A DNA stretch of 64,000 bases from Pleomorphomonas sp. PLEO (GTDB lineage: Bacteria > Pseudomonadota > Alphaproteobacteria > Rhizobiales > Pleomorphomonadaceae), in the NCBI RefSeq assembly GCF_041320595.1, contig NZ_CP166625.1, positions 3,842,001 to 3,906,000 on the forward strand, in the 5' to 3' direction. This document shows, piece after piece, positions 47,239 to 57,540 of this stretch; the stretch's first letter is position 1; each line of letters begins with the position of its first letter. Position numbers and translations under genes: made by a program. A model generated the notes under the pieces. The model was not told the DNA's origin, did not search any database, and saw only the letters and a program-made list of their open reading frames with translations.

Positions 47239-49562
47239 GCCTCGCTCCGTCGCATGAAGGACACTGCCCGCATGATCGACTCGGGCGTCGCCGGCGCATC
47301 GAGCGGCGGCACGGCGCCCGGCTTCAAGCTGGCTATGGCGTCGAAAATCGCCGAGAACACCGAACAGGCCAGCATCAAGGGGGGTTCGCCGACGGCCTTC
47401 GAGGAATGGATGGTCTCCTCGCGATTGGCGCCGTCCCAGAGGCTGGTGTTGAAGATGGCTGGTACGTCACCGGCGGTCGGGATCTTGTAGGTGGACGGAG
47501 CATGCGTCGAAAGCCGCCCTTTGTCGTCCCATACCAGTTCCTCGGTGGTCAACCAGCCCATGCCCTGGACGAAGGCCCCCTCGATCTGGCCGATATCGAT
47601 CGCCGGGTTGAGAGAGCGGCCGCAGTCGTGAAGGATATCCACCCGGTCGACCTTCATCTCGCCGGTCATGGTGTCGATGGTCACCTCGGCGCAGGCGGCG
47701 CCGTAGGCGAAATAGAGGAATGGCCGCCCCTCCGCCTTCTGGCGGTCCCAGTGGATCTTGGGCGTCGAGTAGAATCCGGCAGCGGACAGCTGGACGCGGT
47801 TCTCGTAGCAGGCCTTGGCGAGATCGGCGAAGGACAGCGAGCCGCTGGCATGGCTCACCCGGCCGCCAGCGAATACAACGCTCTCGGGCGCGGAATTGGT
47901 GGTTGTAACCAGATGAGCAACCATCCTCTCCTTGATCTCGTCGCAAGCGGCGAGCGCCGCCATACCATTGAGATCCGAGCCGGACGACGCGGCGGTCGCC
48001 GAGGTGTTCGGCACCTTGGATGTATTGGTGGCGGTGATGCGCACCAGATCAAGGGGAATGCCGAAAGCGTCGGCGGCGACCTGCGCCACCTTGGTGTTGA
48101 GCCCCTGCCCCATCTCGGTACCACCGTGGTTCAGGTGAACCGAACCGTCGGCATAGACGTGCACGAGAGCGCCGGCCTGATTGAGATGGGTCAGCGTGAA
48201 GGCAATGCCGAACTTCAGCGGGGTCAGGGCGATGCCCTTGCGAAGGATGCGATTTTTGGTGTTGAAGGCGCGGCACTCCTGCCGGCGCTTTGGATAGTCG
48301 CAGGATCGCTCAAGCTCGGCGACCAGTTCCGGCAGGATGTTGTCTTCGACCTTCTGGCCATAGGGCGTCACGTCGCGGCCTGGGCCGTAGAAGTTCCGTT
48401 TCCGGACCTCCAGCGGATCGATACCGGTGACGATGGCCAGCGTGTCCATGATGCGCTCGGCGGCAAGAATGCCCTGCGGCCCGCCGAAGCCCCGGAAGGC
48501 TGTGTTGGTTACCGTGTTCGTCTTCAGCCGCTCCGACTTCAGGACGACGTTCGGGTAATAATAGGCGTTGTCGGCGTGAAACAGCGTACGGTCGTTGACG
48601 CCCCCAGAGAGGTCGGCCGAATAGCCGCAGCGCGCCATGAAGTCGATGTCGGCCGCCAGAATTTTGCCAGAGCTGTCATAGGCGACGGAGAAAGCCGTCG
48701 TCATATCGTGCCGTTTGCCGGTCATCACCATGTCGTCGTCACGATCGAGCCGGAGCTTGCATGGCCGACCGGTGACGCGAGCGCCCAGCGCGGCGAGGCA
48801 TGCCCATTGGCTCGCTTGGCTTTCCTTGCCACCGAAGCCGCCACCCATGCGCCGCACTTCCACCGTCACCATGGCGCTCGGCAGCCCGAGCATGTGGGCA
48901 ACGCAGTGCTGCACCTCGGAGGGATGCTGGGTCGACGAATGGACGTGCATATCGCCCATCTCGCCGGGAATCGCCAAGGCGATCTGACCTTCGAGATAGA
49001 AGTGCTCCTGCCCGCCATTGCGGATGACACCGTCGAACCGGCGTTGAGCACTGGCGAAGGAACGAGCGACATCGCCACGGCCGTAGCCGTAGTCGTCGAG
49101 CACGCGCAGCCCCTTGGCCTTTGCCTCCTCGACATCAAGTACCGGTGTCTCCGCCTCGCCTTCGAACAATGCGAGCCGTGTTGCCCGACGGGCCGCGTCG
49201 CGCGTTTCCGCCACGACGCAGAACAGAACCTCGCCCCAGAACTCGACTTCCTTCTCGGCGAGGATCGGATCGCCACCGATGGACGTCGACCAGTCGTTGC
49301 GTCCGGGAATGTCGGCGGCGGTCAGCACCGCGACAACGCCTGGCGCCTGCCGAACACGGGAGAGATCAATATCGCGAATGCGGCCGCGCGCCATGTCCGG
49401 GCAGAAGCCAGGGGCCAGATGCAGCGTGCCGGTCGGCTCGACCATATCGTCGATGTAGACGGCGCGCCCCGTGACGTGCAGCACGGCGCTGTCATGTGGC
49501 GTCGAGCGATGGATTACTCGCTCGACCACACCGTCGGAGCGTTCAGATTCGGGCGCACTCAT
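47235..49562 (-). CDS. xdhB: Xanthine dehydrogenase, molybdenum-binding subunit
   Basis: This 775-residue large subunit hydroxylates hypoxanthine and xanthine. It carries the Moco-binding segments GGGFGGKESQ, AFRGFGGPQG and GGTEMGQG, and the catalytic base glutamate in KAVGEPPLML. The start at 49562, preceded by GAGGTGG, overlaps the xdhA stop; a longer frame to 49634 is an artefact. It partners XdhA (FAD/Fe-S) in an alpha2beta2-type enzyme. Confidence 0.95.
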   Translation of the reverse strand: MSAPESERSDGVVERVIHRSTPHDSAVLHVTGRAVYIDDMVEPTGTLHLAPGFCPDMARGRIRDIDLSRVRQAPGVVAVLTAADIPGRNDWSTSIGGDPILAEKEVEFWGEVLFCVVAETRDAARRATRLALFEGEAETPVLDVEEAKAKGLRVLDDYGYGRGDVARSFASAQRRFDGVIRNGGQEHFYLEGQIALAIPGEMGDMHVHSSTQHPSEVQHCVAHMLGLPSAMVTVEVRRMGGGFGGKESQASQWACLAALGARVTGRPCKLRLDRDDDMVMTGKRHDMTTAFSVAYDSSGKILAADIDFMARCGYSADLSGGVNDRTLFHADNAYYYPNVVLKSERLKTNTVTNTAFRGFGGPQGILAAERIMDTLAIVTGIDPLEVRKRNFYGPGRDVTPYGQKVEDNILPELVAELERSCDYPKRRQECRAFNTKNRILRKGIALTPLKFGIAFTLTHLNQAGALVHVYADGSVHLNHGGTEMGQGLNTKVAQVAADAFGIPLDLVRITATNTSKVPNTSATAASSGSDLNGMAALAACDEIKERMVAHLVTTTNSAPESVVFAGGRVSHASGSLSFADLAKACYENRVQLSAAGFYSTPKIHWDRQKAEGRPFLYFAYGAACAEVTIDTMTGEMKVDRVDILHDCGRSLNPAIDIGQIEGAFVQGMGWLTTEELVWDDKGRLSTHAPSTYKIPTAGDVPAIFNTSLWDGANREETIHSSKAVGEPPLMLACSVFSAIFDAIASLKPGAVPPLDAPATPESIMRAVSFMRRSEA

Positions 49563-51052
49563 CAGGCCACCTCGGTTTCCGGCGCCTCGCGGCGGCCGAT
49601 GACGCGGGTACGGCTCGTCGGCGCACCGGCGCATTCGACGAGTGCCTTGGCGAGCAGTGCCTTGGCCGTCTCCATGCGATAGGCTGCGGAAGCGCGCATG
49701 TCGGAGATCGGCGCGTAGTCTTCGCCGAGCGCTTCGATCGCCGCCCCCCAGCTCGCGGCCCGCGCCGGCTGAGCACCGTTAAGGCGTGCCTCGGCATGAA
49801 GTGCCCGTTTGGGCGTTGCCGCCATACCGCCATAGGCGATACGCGCCTCGGTGATGACGCCGTCTTCTATCGTGAAGCGGAACGCGCCCATCACCGCAGA
49901 AATGTCCTCATCAAACCGCTTGGTGATTTTGTAGGCGCGAAACACCTGGTTCGGCGCAAGCTTCGGCACCAACAGCCCGGCGACGAACTCACCGGGCTGC
50001 CGGTCCTGTTTGCCGTAAGTGATGAAATAGTCCTCGAGCGGCAGCGCCCGCCCCTCCTCGCCATGGGCGAGCTCAAGAGTCGCGCCAAGGGCTATAAGAG
50101 CCGGCGGCATGTCGCCGATCGGCGACCCATTGGCGATGTTGCCACCGATGGTGCCGACGGAGCGCACCTGCCTCGAACCGAGGCGCCGGACGAGTTCGCC
50201 GAGGTCGGGATCGAGGTCGGCAAAAACTGGCGCTGCGTCCTCATAGGTAACGCTGGCGCCTAGGATCAACGCGTCGCCGACATCCTCTATCTGCCGAAGA
50301 GCGGCGACGCGGCTGACATGGATCACCTGCGAGATCGGCCGCATTCCCTTGGTGACCTTCAGACCAACGTCGGTGCCACCGGCCAGCAGCGTCGCTTCGG
50401 GGTATTTCACCACAAGCTGTGCGAGGACCGAAAGGCTGGCGGGAGCCGCGAAGAAGGCGCTGTTTGAGCCGATGAACACGTCCTGACCATCGGCCAGGAA
50501 CTGCAGCAGACCCGCGGTCTGGCTCATCGCCTCGACAAAGCTATCGGCTGGCGGCTCGGCCATGGCGGCGAGCGCCGCGTCGACGATCGGCCGATAGCCG
50601 GTGCAGCGACACAGGTTCCCGGCGAGTGCCGTGATGATTTCTTCGCGCGGCGGCGGGCCGTCACGACCCTCGCGGTGGTAAAGAGCGAACAGGCTCATGA
50701 CGATGCCCGGCGTGCAGAAACCGCATTGCGCCCCGTGAGCATCGACGATCGCCTGTTGCACCGGATGCAGCCGGCCGTCCGGCCAGGCGAGGTCCTCGAC
50801 GGTGACGACCTCCTTGCCATCCATTGCGCCAAGGAACTGGATGCAGGAATTGACGGGCCGATAGATGACCCGGCCGTCGCGCCATTCGCCAATGACCACG
50901 GTGCAGGCGCCGCAGTCGCCCTCGTTGCAACCTTCCTTGGTGCCGGTGGCGCGCTCCCTGAGGCGCAGGTAGTCGAGCAGCGTTTCGGTCGGCTTGACCT
51001 CATCGATCTCGACGATCCGCCCACTGCGGACGATGCGGATGGAGTCGCGCAT
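49562..51052 (-). CDS. xdhA: Xanthine dehydrogenase, FAD/iron-sulfur subunit
   Basis: This 496-residue small subunit has two N-terminal [2Fe-2S] clusters. Cys42, 47, 50 and 70 form the plant-ferredoxin type, and Cys110, 113, 148 and 150 the second cluster (CGFC and CRC). An FAD domain of the CO-dehydrogenase flavoprotein type follows (LLAGGTDVGLKV, TIGGNIANGSPIGD). It lies four bases after hiuH on the same strand. Confidence 0.95.
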   Translation of the reverse strand: MRDSIRIVRSGRIVEIDEVKPTETLLDYLRLRERATGTKEGCNEGDCGACTVVIGEWRDGRVIYRPVNSCIQFLGAMDGKEVVTVEDLAWPDGRLHPVQQAIVDAHGAQCGFCTPGIVMSLFALYHREGRDGPPPREEIITALAGNLCRCTGYRPIVDAALAAMAEPPADSFVEAMSQTAGLLQFLADGQDVFIGSNSAFFAAPASLSVLAQLVVKYPEATLLAGGTDVGLKVTKGMRPISQVIHVSRVAALRQIEDVGDALILGASVTYEDAAPVFADLDPDLGELVRRLGSRQVRSVGTIGGNIANGSPIGDMPPALIALGATLELAHGEEGRALPLEDYFITYGKQDRQPGEFVAGLLVPKLAPNQVFRAYKITKRFDEDISAVMGAFRFTIEDGVITEARIAYGGMAATPKRALHAEARLNGAQPARAASWGAAIEALGEDYAPISDMRASAAYRMETAKALLAKALVECAGAPTSRTRVIGRREAPETEVA

Positions 51053-51056
51053 GGGC

Positions 51057-51404
51057 TCAGCTCCCGCGATAGGTTGAATATCCGTAAGGCGAGATCAGCA
51101 GCGGCACATGATAGTGGGCCGAGGCGTCGGCAACGCCGAAACGGATGGGGACGACATCAAGAAAGGCAGGCTCGGTAAGGGTGTGGCCCGCGGCGCGCAA
51201 GTAGTCGCCGGCATGAAAGACCAGCTCGAAAGTACCAACGGAGAACCCGGCGCCCTGAAACAGCGCACCATCGATACGGCCATCCTGATTGGTGATCGCC
51301 TCGCGCACGAGATCGCGGCCGCCGTCGGCGCGAACCGCCCAGAGTTCGATCTTGACACCGGCGGCCGGCCGGCCCGACGCCGTATCGAGCACATGGGTCG
51401 TCAT
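51057..51404 (-). CDS. hiuH: 5-Hydroxyisourate hydrolase (transthyretin-like)
   Basis: HiuH hydrolyses the product of urate oxidation to OHCU. The 115-residue product has the N-terminal [12 protein letters not shown] with the active-site His4, and the C-terminal signature YRGS (112-115). The ATG at 51404 has GAGGGG upstream; an in-frame TTG at 51419 is a less likely start. It is the first gene of the minus-strand purine island. No OHCU decarboxylase gene is adjacent in the window. Confidence 0.94.
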   Translation of the reverse strand: MTTHVLDTASGRPAAGVKIELWAVRADGGRDLVREAITNQDGRIDGALFQGAGFSVGTFELVFHAGDYLRAAGHTLTEPAFLDVVPIRFGVADASAHYHVPLLISPYGYSTYRGS

Positions 51405-51634
51405 ACGCCCCTCAGCCAACGCTCAACCCTTCCCTGTTGGAGCCAGCAGAAAGCCGGCTTGTGTCGCAGACGTTTTGTCTGGCACGACTTTTCGCCTTTA
51501 GGAAGGCCCATTTCCGGAAACGGACCAACCAGTCATTGCTTTTCCAGCCGAAACCTCGATAGGCCGGCAGAAGAATAGTATGAAAAAACAAACCGATCGA
51601 GAGACTTCTGAAAGTCAGGAATCAGGATATGGCA

Positions 51635-51667
51635 CGGGCGCCGTGGCAGAATGGCCGCCGGCGCCCG
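51635..51667 (-). terminator. Possible terminator after aapP
   Basis: A 9-bp stem CGGGCGCCG/CGGCGCCCG (51635-51643, 51659-51667) with a 15-base loop lies just past the aapP stop. No T-run follows on the minus strand, so termination would be weak or Rho-assisted. Confidence 0.45.
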
Positions 51668-51675
51668 CGGAAAAA

Positions 51676-52443
51676 TCAGTGGAGGATCTGGCCGAGGAAC
51701 AGCTTGGTGCGCTCGTGCATCGGATTGGAGAAGAAGGCTTCCGGCTCGTTCTGCTCGACGATCTGACCCTGATCCATGAAAATGACGCGGTTGGCGACCT
51801 GACGGGCAAAGCCCATTTCATGGGTCACGCAGATCATGGTCATGCCTTCCTCGGCGAGACCGACCATGGTGTCGAGCACCTCCTTGACCATCTCGGGGTC
51901 GAGGGCTGAGGTCGGCTCGTCGAACAGCATGATCTTCGGGCGCATGCACAGCGAGCGAGCGATGGCGACGCGCTGCTGCTGACCGCCAGAGAGCTGGCCG
52001 GGATACTTATGCGCCTGCTCGGGGATCTTGACGCGGGTGAGGAAGTGCATCGCCACCTCCTCGGCCTCCTTCTTGGGCATCTTGCGCACCCAGATCGGCG
52101 CCAGCGTGCAATTCTCGAGAATGGTCAGGTGCGGGAACAGGTTGAAGTGCTGGAACACCATGCCAACCTCGCGCCGCACCTCGTCGATCCGCTTGAGGTC
52201 GTTGGTGAGTTCAATACCATCAACGATGATCTTGCCCTTCTGGTGCTCCTCCAGGCGGTTGATGCAGCGGATGGTCGTCGACTTGCCGGAGCCGGATGGC
52301 CCGCAAATGACGATGCGCTCCCCCCGCTTGACCGAGAGATTGACGTCGCGCAACACGTGGAACTCGCCAAACCACTTGTTGACGCCGATCATTTCGACGG
52401 CGGTTTCGGAAGCGGGCGTGGCGGCTAAGGCAATATCGGCCAT
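51676..52443 (-). CDS. aapP: General L-amino acid ABC transporter ATPase
   Basis: This 255-residue ATPase is of the polar amino acid type. It has Walker [10 protein letters not shown] (48-56), [15 protein letters not shown], Walker [12 protein letters not shown] and the H-loop [10 protein letters not shown]. It is the last gene of aapJQMP, 48 bases after aapM, and energises the AapQ-AapM permease. Confidence 0.93.
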   Translation of the reverse strand: MADIALAATPASETAVEMIGVNKWFGEFHVLRDVNLSVKRGERIVICGPSGSGKSTTIRCINRLEEHQKGKIIVDGIELTNDLKRIDEVRREVGMVFQHFNLFPHLTILENCTLAPIWVRKMPKKEAEEVAMHFLTRVKIPEQAHKYPGQLSGGQQQRVAIARSLCMRPKIMLFDEPTSALDPEMVKEVLDTMVGLAEEGMTMICVTHEMGFARQVANRVIFMDQGQIVEQNEPEAFFSNPMHERTKLFLGQILH

Positions 52444-52491
52444 GAATAGGGTCCCTTTGGCGGCAGGCGGGGCGGCGGCAACGACGGCCGG

Positions 52492-53634
52492 CTATCGCTT
52501 GCGTCCGGTGTTGAGCTTTCTCTCCATGTACATGGAATAGCGTGACATCGAGAAACAGAAAACCCAGAAAACGGCGGCGGCGAAGATCAGGCCGGTGGGC
52601 GCGATCGACGGCGTCGACCAGCTGGCATCGGAAAAGTTTCGCTGGATCGACCCCAGGAGATCATAGAGGCCGATAATCATCACCAGCGAGGTGTCCTTGA
52701 ACAGCGAGATGAAGCTGTTGACGATGCCCGGAATGACGATCTTCAGCGCCTGCGGCAGGATGATCAGCCGCATCGACTGCCAGTAGCTGAGCCCCAGAGA
52801 GGCAGCGCCTTCATACTGGCCTTTCGGGATGGCCTGCAGGCCGCCGCGGATGGTCTCGGCCATGTAGGCGCCGGTGAACAGAGCGACGCCGATCAGGGCA
52901 CGCAGGAGCTTGTCAAAGTTGACGCCGGTGGGCAGGAACAGCGGCAACATCACCGAGGCCATGAACAGCACGGTGATGAGCGGCACGCCGCGCCAGACCT
53001 CGATGAACACCACCGACACGATCTTGATGAACGGCAGCTTCGATCGCCGGCCAAGCGCCAGAAGAATGCCGAGCGGCAGCGAGGCGACGATGCCGGTGAC
53101 CGCCACAACCAATGTCACCAGAAGCCCGCCCCAGTTGGACGTCTCGACAACCGGCAGCCCCAGACCGCCGTAGAGCACCCAGAAGGTCAGAATCGGGAAA
53201 GCCGTGAGCATCAGCCAAATGCCTTCACGCCGACGCGGCATCTTCGGAATCGCCACCCAGGCAAGGCCAAGGACGAAGGCGATCATCACCAGAGCCGGGC
53301 GCCAGCGCTGGTCGGCCGGATAGGAGCCGAAGGTAAACTGAGCCAGCTTGGCGTTGACGAAGGCCCAGCACGCGCCAACGGTCTCGCCATCCTTCGGCAG
53401 GCAGGCTTCACGGTCGGTGCCTGTCCAGACAGCGTCGATGAACAGCCATCTGAAGAGCGGCGGCAACCACCAGACCAGCAGGAATAGCATCAACAGGCTG
53501 ACCGTGATGTTGACGGGCGAGGAGAACAGGTTCCTGCGCGCCCAGCCGGGGAAGCCACCCAGCGACGGCGGCGGCGCCTCCGGCTCCAGGAAGTCGCGGC
53601 GAACGAAGACGGTGTCGGTTTCGATGCGGCTCAT
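52492..53634 (-). CDS. aapM: General L-amino acid ABC transporter permease AapM
   Basis: This 380-residue permease has a long N-terminal region (two helices plus a periplasmic segment containing [15 protein letters not shown]) and then the conserved permease domain ([48 protein letters not shown]). GAGAGGAC precedes the ATG at 53634. It follows aapQ after ten bases. Confidence 0.92.
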   Translation of the reverse strand: MSRIETDTVFVRRDFLEPEAPPPSLGGFPGWARRNLFSSPVNITVSLLMLFLLVWWLPPLFRWLFIDAVWTGTDREACLPKDGETVGACWAFVNAKLAQFTFGSYPADQRWRPALVMIAFVLGLAWVAIPKMPRRREGIWLMLTAFPILTFWVLYGGLGLPVVETSNWGGLLVTLVVAVTGIVASLPLGILLALGRRSKLPFIKIVSVVFIEVWRGVPLITVLFMASVMLPLFLPTGVNFDKLLRALIGVALFTGAYMAETIRGGLQAIPKGQYEGAASLGLSYWQSMRLIILPQALKIVIPGIVNSFISLFKDTSLVMIIGLYDLLGSIQRNFSDASWSTPSIAPTGLIFAAAVFWVFCFSMSRYSMYMERKLNTGRKR

Positions 53635-53644
53635 GACCGTCCTC

Positions 53645-54844
53645 TCAGCGTTCGACCAGCGCCACACGGGCGTTGAACCAGTTCATCAGCGCGGCGGTGA
53701 TGAGGCTCAGCACGAGGTAGACCGCCATGGTGATGGCGATAACCTCAATGGCGTGGCCGGTAATGTTGAGCGTGGAGCCGGCGAACACCGCCACCAGGTC
53801 CGGATAGCCGATGGCCAGCGCCAGCGACGAATTCTTGGTGAGGTTGAGATACTGGCTGGTGAGCGGTGGAATGATGACGCGCATAGCCTGCGGCACCACG
53901 ATGAGACGCATGGTCTGACTGGGACGCAGACCGAGCGAAAAGGCGGCCTCGCTCTGCCCTGCGGAGACGGCCAGAATACCGGCGCGTACCGTCTCGGCGA
54001 TAAAAGTCGCCGTGTAAAGCGAGATACCGAACAGCATGGCGGTCAGTTCGGGGTGAACGACCATGCCGCCGACAAAGTTGAACCCCTTGAGTTCGGGAAG
54101 CTCGAAGGTAAGCGGCGCGCCGAGAGCCAGAAAGACGACAATCGGCACCCCGATGATGATGCCGAGCGAGGCCCGGAAGACCGGGAATGACTGGCCGGTG
54201 GCCACCTGCCGACGCTTGGCCCAACGTGCCACGGCCCAAGCCACTGCGGCGGCAACCGGCACGGTCCACAACACGATCTCGAAGCCCTCGCCAATGATCG
54301 GGCGCGGCATGGTCAGACCACGATTGGAGAGGTTGATAGACAGGGGCAGCATATAGCCCTGGCGCGGCCCCGGCAGCACCGAAAGCACGGCCTTGTACCA
54401 GAACAGAAGCTGCAGCAGCAGCGGGACATTGCGCAGCGTTTCGACATAGACCGTCGCGGCTCGCGCCAACAGCCAGTTGCTGGATAGTCGTGAAACACCA
54501 ACGACGAACCCAATGATCGTCGCAAAGAAAATGCCGAGCACCGAGAGAATAATCGTATTGAGAAGACCGACCTTGAACGCCTGTAGGTGCGAAGAATCCA
54601 GCGTGTAAGCTATGGGCTTTTGCGAAATGTCGAAGCCAGCCCGCATGTTGAGGAAGTCGAAACCAAAGGGAATATTGGCGGCATGCAGGTTGACGGCCGT
54701 GTTGTGAATGATCCAAGCGGCAAACAAAACCAGGAAGACTAGAACCAGCCCCTGGAACACCCAGCCACGGATCGTTGCATCATAGAGAACGGCGCGAACC
54801 CAGGAGCGAGGTGAATCGTCTGCCGTTTCGTCTCGGAGCGTCAT
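53645..54844 (-). CDS. aapQ: General L-amino acid ABC transporter permease AapQ
   Basis: This 399-residue permease starts [15 protein letters not shown], has an N-terminal helix, and carries the amino-acid permease domain ([54 protein letters not shown]). It is long relative to HisQ-type permeases, as expected for AapQ. GAGGCC lies upstream of the ATG. It is separated from aapJ by 225 bases carrying an intercistronic hairpin. Confidence 0.92.
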   Translation of the reverse strand: MTLRDETADDSPRSWVRAVLYDATIRGWVFQGLVLVFLVLFAAWIIHNTAVNLHAANIPFGFDFLNMRAGFDISQKPIAYTLDSSHLQAFKVGLLNTIILSVLGIFFATIIGFVVGVSRLSSNWLLARAATVYVETLRNVPLLLQLLFWYKAVLSVLPGPRQGYMLPLSINLSNRGLTMPRPIIGEGFEIVLWTVPVAAAVAWAVARWAKRRQVATGQSFPVFRASLGIIIGVPIVVFLALGAPLTFELPELKGFNFVGGMVVHPELTAMLFGISLYTATFIAETVRAGILAVSAGQSEAAFSLGLRPSQTMRLIVVPQAMRVIIPPLTSQYLNLTKNSSLALAIGYPDLVAVFAGSTLNITGHAIEVIAITMAVYLVLSLITAALMNWFNARVALVER

Positions 54845-55030
54845 GTCTGGCCTCGAGAAAGGACGCCAAGCGGCGCCAAAAAACGCGTTATGTCATGAAG
54901 AGAAGGCGCCGCTGGCGCGAAACCCTGCACTCGCAGAGCAACGGGCTCGCCCCGCACGTCTGCTGTGCCGACAAGGAGCAATCCTTGCCAACGACCAGCA
55001 TCAGCCGGCGCGTCCTTAATTCGAAGAATA

Positions 55031-55057
55031 GGGAAGCGCCCGTTCAGGGCGCCTCCC
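55031..55057 (-). terminator. Intercistronic hairpin between aapJ and aapQ
   Basis: Core stem GCGCCC/GGGCGC (55036-55041, 55047-55052) with loop GTTCA is extended by imperfect GGGA/TCCC-type pairing. It lies 13 bases beyond the aapJ stop on the minus strand and is followed by a moderately T-rich stretch (TATTCTTCG). It probably causes partial termination or mRNA stabilisation, giving more binding protein than permease. Confidence 0.65.
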
Positions 55058-55069
55058 TCGCCTGTTCGA

Positions 55070-56101
55070 TCAACGGATCGGCGGGGCGTACTGCAGGCCA
55101 CCCTTCGACCACAGGGCATTGAGACCACGGGCGATCTTCAGCGGCGACCCCGCGCCGACGTTACGCTCGAAGGACTCGCCGTAGTTGCCGACACCCTTGA
55201 TGATGCTATAGGCCCAATCCTTGTTGAGACCGATCGGCGTACCGAAATCGACACCTTCACCAACGCCGAGCAGACGCTGTATTTCAGGATTTTCCGACTT
55301 CTTCATCTCGTCGACATTGGCCTGCGTCACGCCAAACTCCTCGGCGGTCAGCATGGCATAGTGGGACCAGCGAACAACCGACTCCCACTGGTCGTCGCCC
55401 TGACGAACGGCCGGCCCAAGCGGCTCCTTGGAGATGATCTCCGGCAGCACCAAGCTATCGTCCGGCTTGGTCATCTTCAGGCGGATCGAATAAAGGCCGG
55501 AAGCATCTGTCGTATAGGCATCGCAGCGACCGGCGTCATAGGCGGCATCCGCCTCTTCCTGCTTCTCGAACACCACAGCGTTGAAGGTCAAGCCATTCGA
55601 CTTGAAGTAGTCGGCGAGATTTAGCTCGGTGGTGGTGCCGGACTGGACGCAGACCGAGGCACCGTTGAGGTCCTTGGCCGACGACACGCCAAGCGACTTC
55701 TTCACCATGAAGCCCTGGCCATCGTAGTAGTTGATGCCGGTGAAGGTGATGCCGAGCTGCGTATCGCGGCTCATCGTGGCAGTCGAGTTGCGGGCCAGCA
55801 TGTCGATTTCCTTCGACTGCAAGGCCGTGAAGCGCTCCTTGGCCGAGAGGCCCGTAAACTTCACCTTCGACGGATCGCCGAATACGGCGGCGGCGACAGC
55901 ACGGCAAGCGTCAACGTCGAGGCCCTTCCAGTTGCCAGCGTCATCCGGCGCACCGAAGCCGGCAAGGCCGGTGCCGTTGACACCGCACTGCACGAAGCCC
56001 TTGGCCTTGACCTCATCGAGCGTGCCGGCCGAAGCGGCGACGGCACCAGCCCCCACGAAAGCGGCGCCGAGCAGCAGAGTCTTGAATGTGTTGGAACGCA
56101 T
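55070..56101 (-). CDS. aapJ: General L-amino acid-binding periplasmic protein
   Basis: This 343-residue binding protein has a signal peptide (MRSNTFKTLLLGAAFVGAGAVAASA, cleavage before GTLDEVKAKG). The body has VQCGVNGTGLAGFGAPDD and GLDVDACRAVAAAVFGD, diagnostic of AapJ/BztA proteins. AGGGGAG precedes the ATG at 56101. It is the first gene of aapJQMP. Confidence 0.93.
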   Translation of the reverse strand: MRSNTFKTLLLGAAFVGAGAVAASAGTLDEVKAKGFVQCGVNGTGLAGFGAPDDAGNWKGLDVDACRAVAAAVFGDPSKVKFTGLSAKERFTALQSKEIDMLARNSTATMSRDTQLGITFTGINYYDGQGFMVKKSLGVSSAKDLNGASVCVQSGTTTELNLADYFKSNGLTFNAVVFEKQEEADAAYDAGRCDAYTTDASGLYSIRLKMTKPDDSLVLPEIISKEPLGPAVRQGDDQWESVVRWSHYAMLTAEEFGVTQANVDEMKKSENPEIQRLLGVGEGVDFGTPIGLNKDWAYSIIKGVGNYGESFERNVGAGSPLKIARGLNALWSKGGLQYAPPIR

Positions 56102-56680
56102 GAATGTCTCCCCTGATGACCACCAAGGCCGGGCGCGTGGGTGCATTTATTGTTTTGGACACCCATCCTGATCGTCGGAACGCCGAAGCGCGCGCGATCC
56201 GCCAAGCCCGATTTCGAAGCGACTCCCAAAGGCTAATCCACAGCAAACAAGTCCGAGGGACAGAAACCTGTTGGCAGCCACTCCGCACCCGCCGAACCAA
56301 CGGGCTTCTCGATCACTAGATTACAAATTATGCCGATGGTCAATCGCAAAGCGCCTTAAATTGACCACAAATTACACATGCGCAAATGATAAGCGAAACG
56401 CCGCTCATGAAATAAGCAGGTAGGTTATTTTTTGCCCAGCTCGTAGGTTACTTAAGAAAAGCTGCAACATGTGTTCGCGCAAACCGAAAAATAGCCCGAA
56501 GCAATTCGCCAAGATTGGGCACAAAGCGTCTCGTATTTTCACGTAGACGATCGATGAACTTAATGCGCGCTACGTTCATCCGCGCCGAGCACGCAAATCG
56601 CACGGCAATGTTCACCGGCGGCAGGCCGCAGCCGGCCGCCGGCGCCCGGATCGTCACTCATCACTTGGTCCAAGTTGGTC
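56102..56680. promoter_or_regulatory. aapJ upstream region
   Basis: This 579-base intergenic region, AT-rich at about 56310-56570, contains no convincing gene; a 69-codon minus-strand ORF is not supported. Two copies of ACAAATTA (56323-56330, 56367-56374) lie 44 bases apart, and GTAGGTTA is repeated near 56421 and 56444. These may be regulator sites for aapJ. A GC-rich 8-bp stem (56615-56622 with 56635-56642) without a T-run follows panB. No sigma-54 promoter was recognised. Confidence 0.4.
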
Positions 56681-57502
56681 TCAGGCCTTTGGCTGAAAGG
56701 TATGCTCAAGGCCAGGAAAGCTGCGCGCCTTGACTTCCTCGGCATAGGCGGCGGCGGCTTTCGATACCTCCGCGCCCAAATCGGCGAAACGCTTGACGTG
56801 GCGCGGGATGAATTGGTTGTAGAGACCGAGCATATCCTCACTGACAAGGATTTGTCCGTCGCACTGTGGCGACGCCCCGATGCCGATCACGGGAATCGGC
56901 GACTCGGAGGTAATCTCCCGGGCGAGTGGTTCCATGGTGCCTTCGAGCACGAAACCGAAAGCGCCGGCCTCGGCGACCGTGCGGGCGTCGGCCTTGATCT
57001 TCGCAGCCTGGAACTGGTTGCGCCCCTGCGTCTTGTAGCCGCCGTAGACGTTGACCATCTGCGGCGTCAGGCCGATGTGGCCGAGTACCGGCACACCACG
57101 CTCGGTGAGAAAGCGAATGGTCTCGCCCATCTCCTCGCCGCCCTCGAGCTTCACGGCCTGGGCGCCGGTCTCGGCGAGAATGCGCGAAGCCGAACGGAAG
57201 GCCTGTTCCCGTCCTTCCTGATAAGAACCAAAGGGCATATCGACGACCACCAGAGACGTCACCGAACCGCGTACGACGGCGGCGCCGTGGGCGATCATAA
57301 GGTCGAGCGTCACAGGCAACGTCGTCTCGAAGCCGTAGACCACCATGCCGAGCGAGTCGCCGATCAAGAGGAAGTCGACATGTGGGTCGAGCAGCGCCGC
57401 CATCGGCGCCGTATAGGCCGTAAGACTGACGATCGGGCGCACGCCCTTCAGCGCCTTAATGTCGGCGACCGAGGTACGGCGGGAGCGGACGGGAGCACTC
57501 AT
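56681..57502 (-). CDS. panB: 3-Methyl-2-oxobutanoate hydroxymethyltransferase
   Basis: PanB makes ketopantoate, the first step of pantothenate synthesis. The 273-residue product has the TIM-barrel motifs [33 protein letters not shown] and GHIGLTPQ, and ends [12 protein letters not shown]. The ATG at 57502 has GGAGG seven bases upstream. It follows panC after 38 bases. Confidence 0.95.
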   Translation of the reverse strand: MSAPVRSRRTSVADIKALKGVRPIVSLTAYTAPMAALLDPHVDFLLIGDSLGMVVYGFETTLPVTLDLMIAHGAAVVRGSVTSLVVVDMPFGSYQEGREQAFRSASRILAETGAQAVKLEGGEEMGETIRFLTERGVPVLGHIGLTPQMVNVYGGYKTQGRNQFQAAKIKADARTVAEAGAFGFVLEGTMEPLAREITSESPIPVIGIGASPQCDGQILVSEDMLGLYNQFIPRHVKRFADLGAEVSKAAAAYAEEVKARSFPGLEHTFQPKA

Positions 57503-57540
57503 ATCAAAACCTCCAGGACGACGGTCCAGGCCGTGTTCCT

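Noticed and set aside
47406-49682. 758-codon plus-strand open frame antisense to xdhB
   Set aside because: xdhB on the other strand carries all molybdenum-site motifs; the antisense frame is His/Gly/Arg-rich composition noise typical of GC-rich DNA.
56448-56657. 69-codon minus-strand ORF upstream of aapJ
   Set aside because: It lies in a regulatory-looking AT-rich region, has no ribosome-binding site and no recognisable features.
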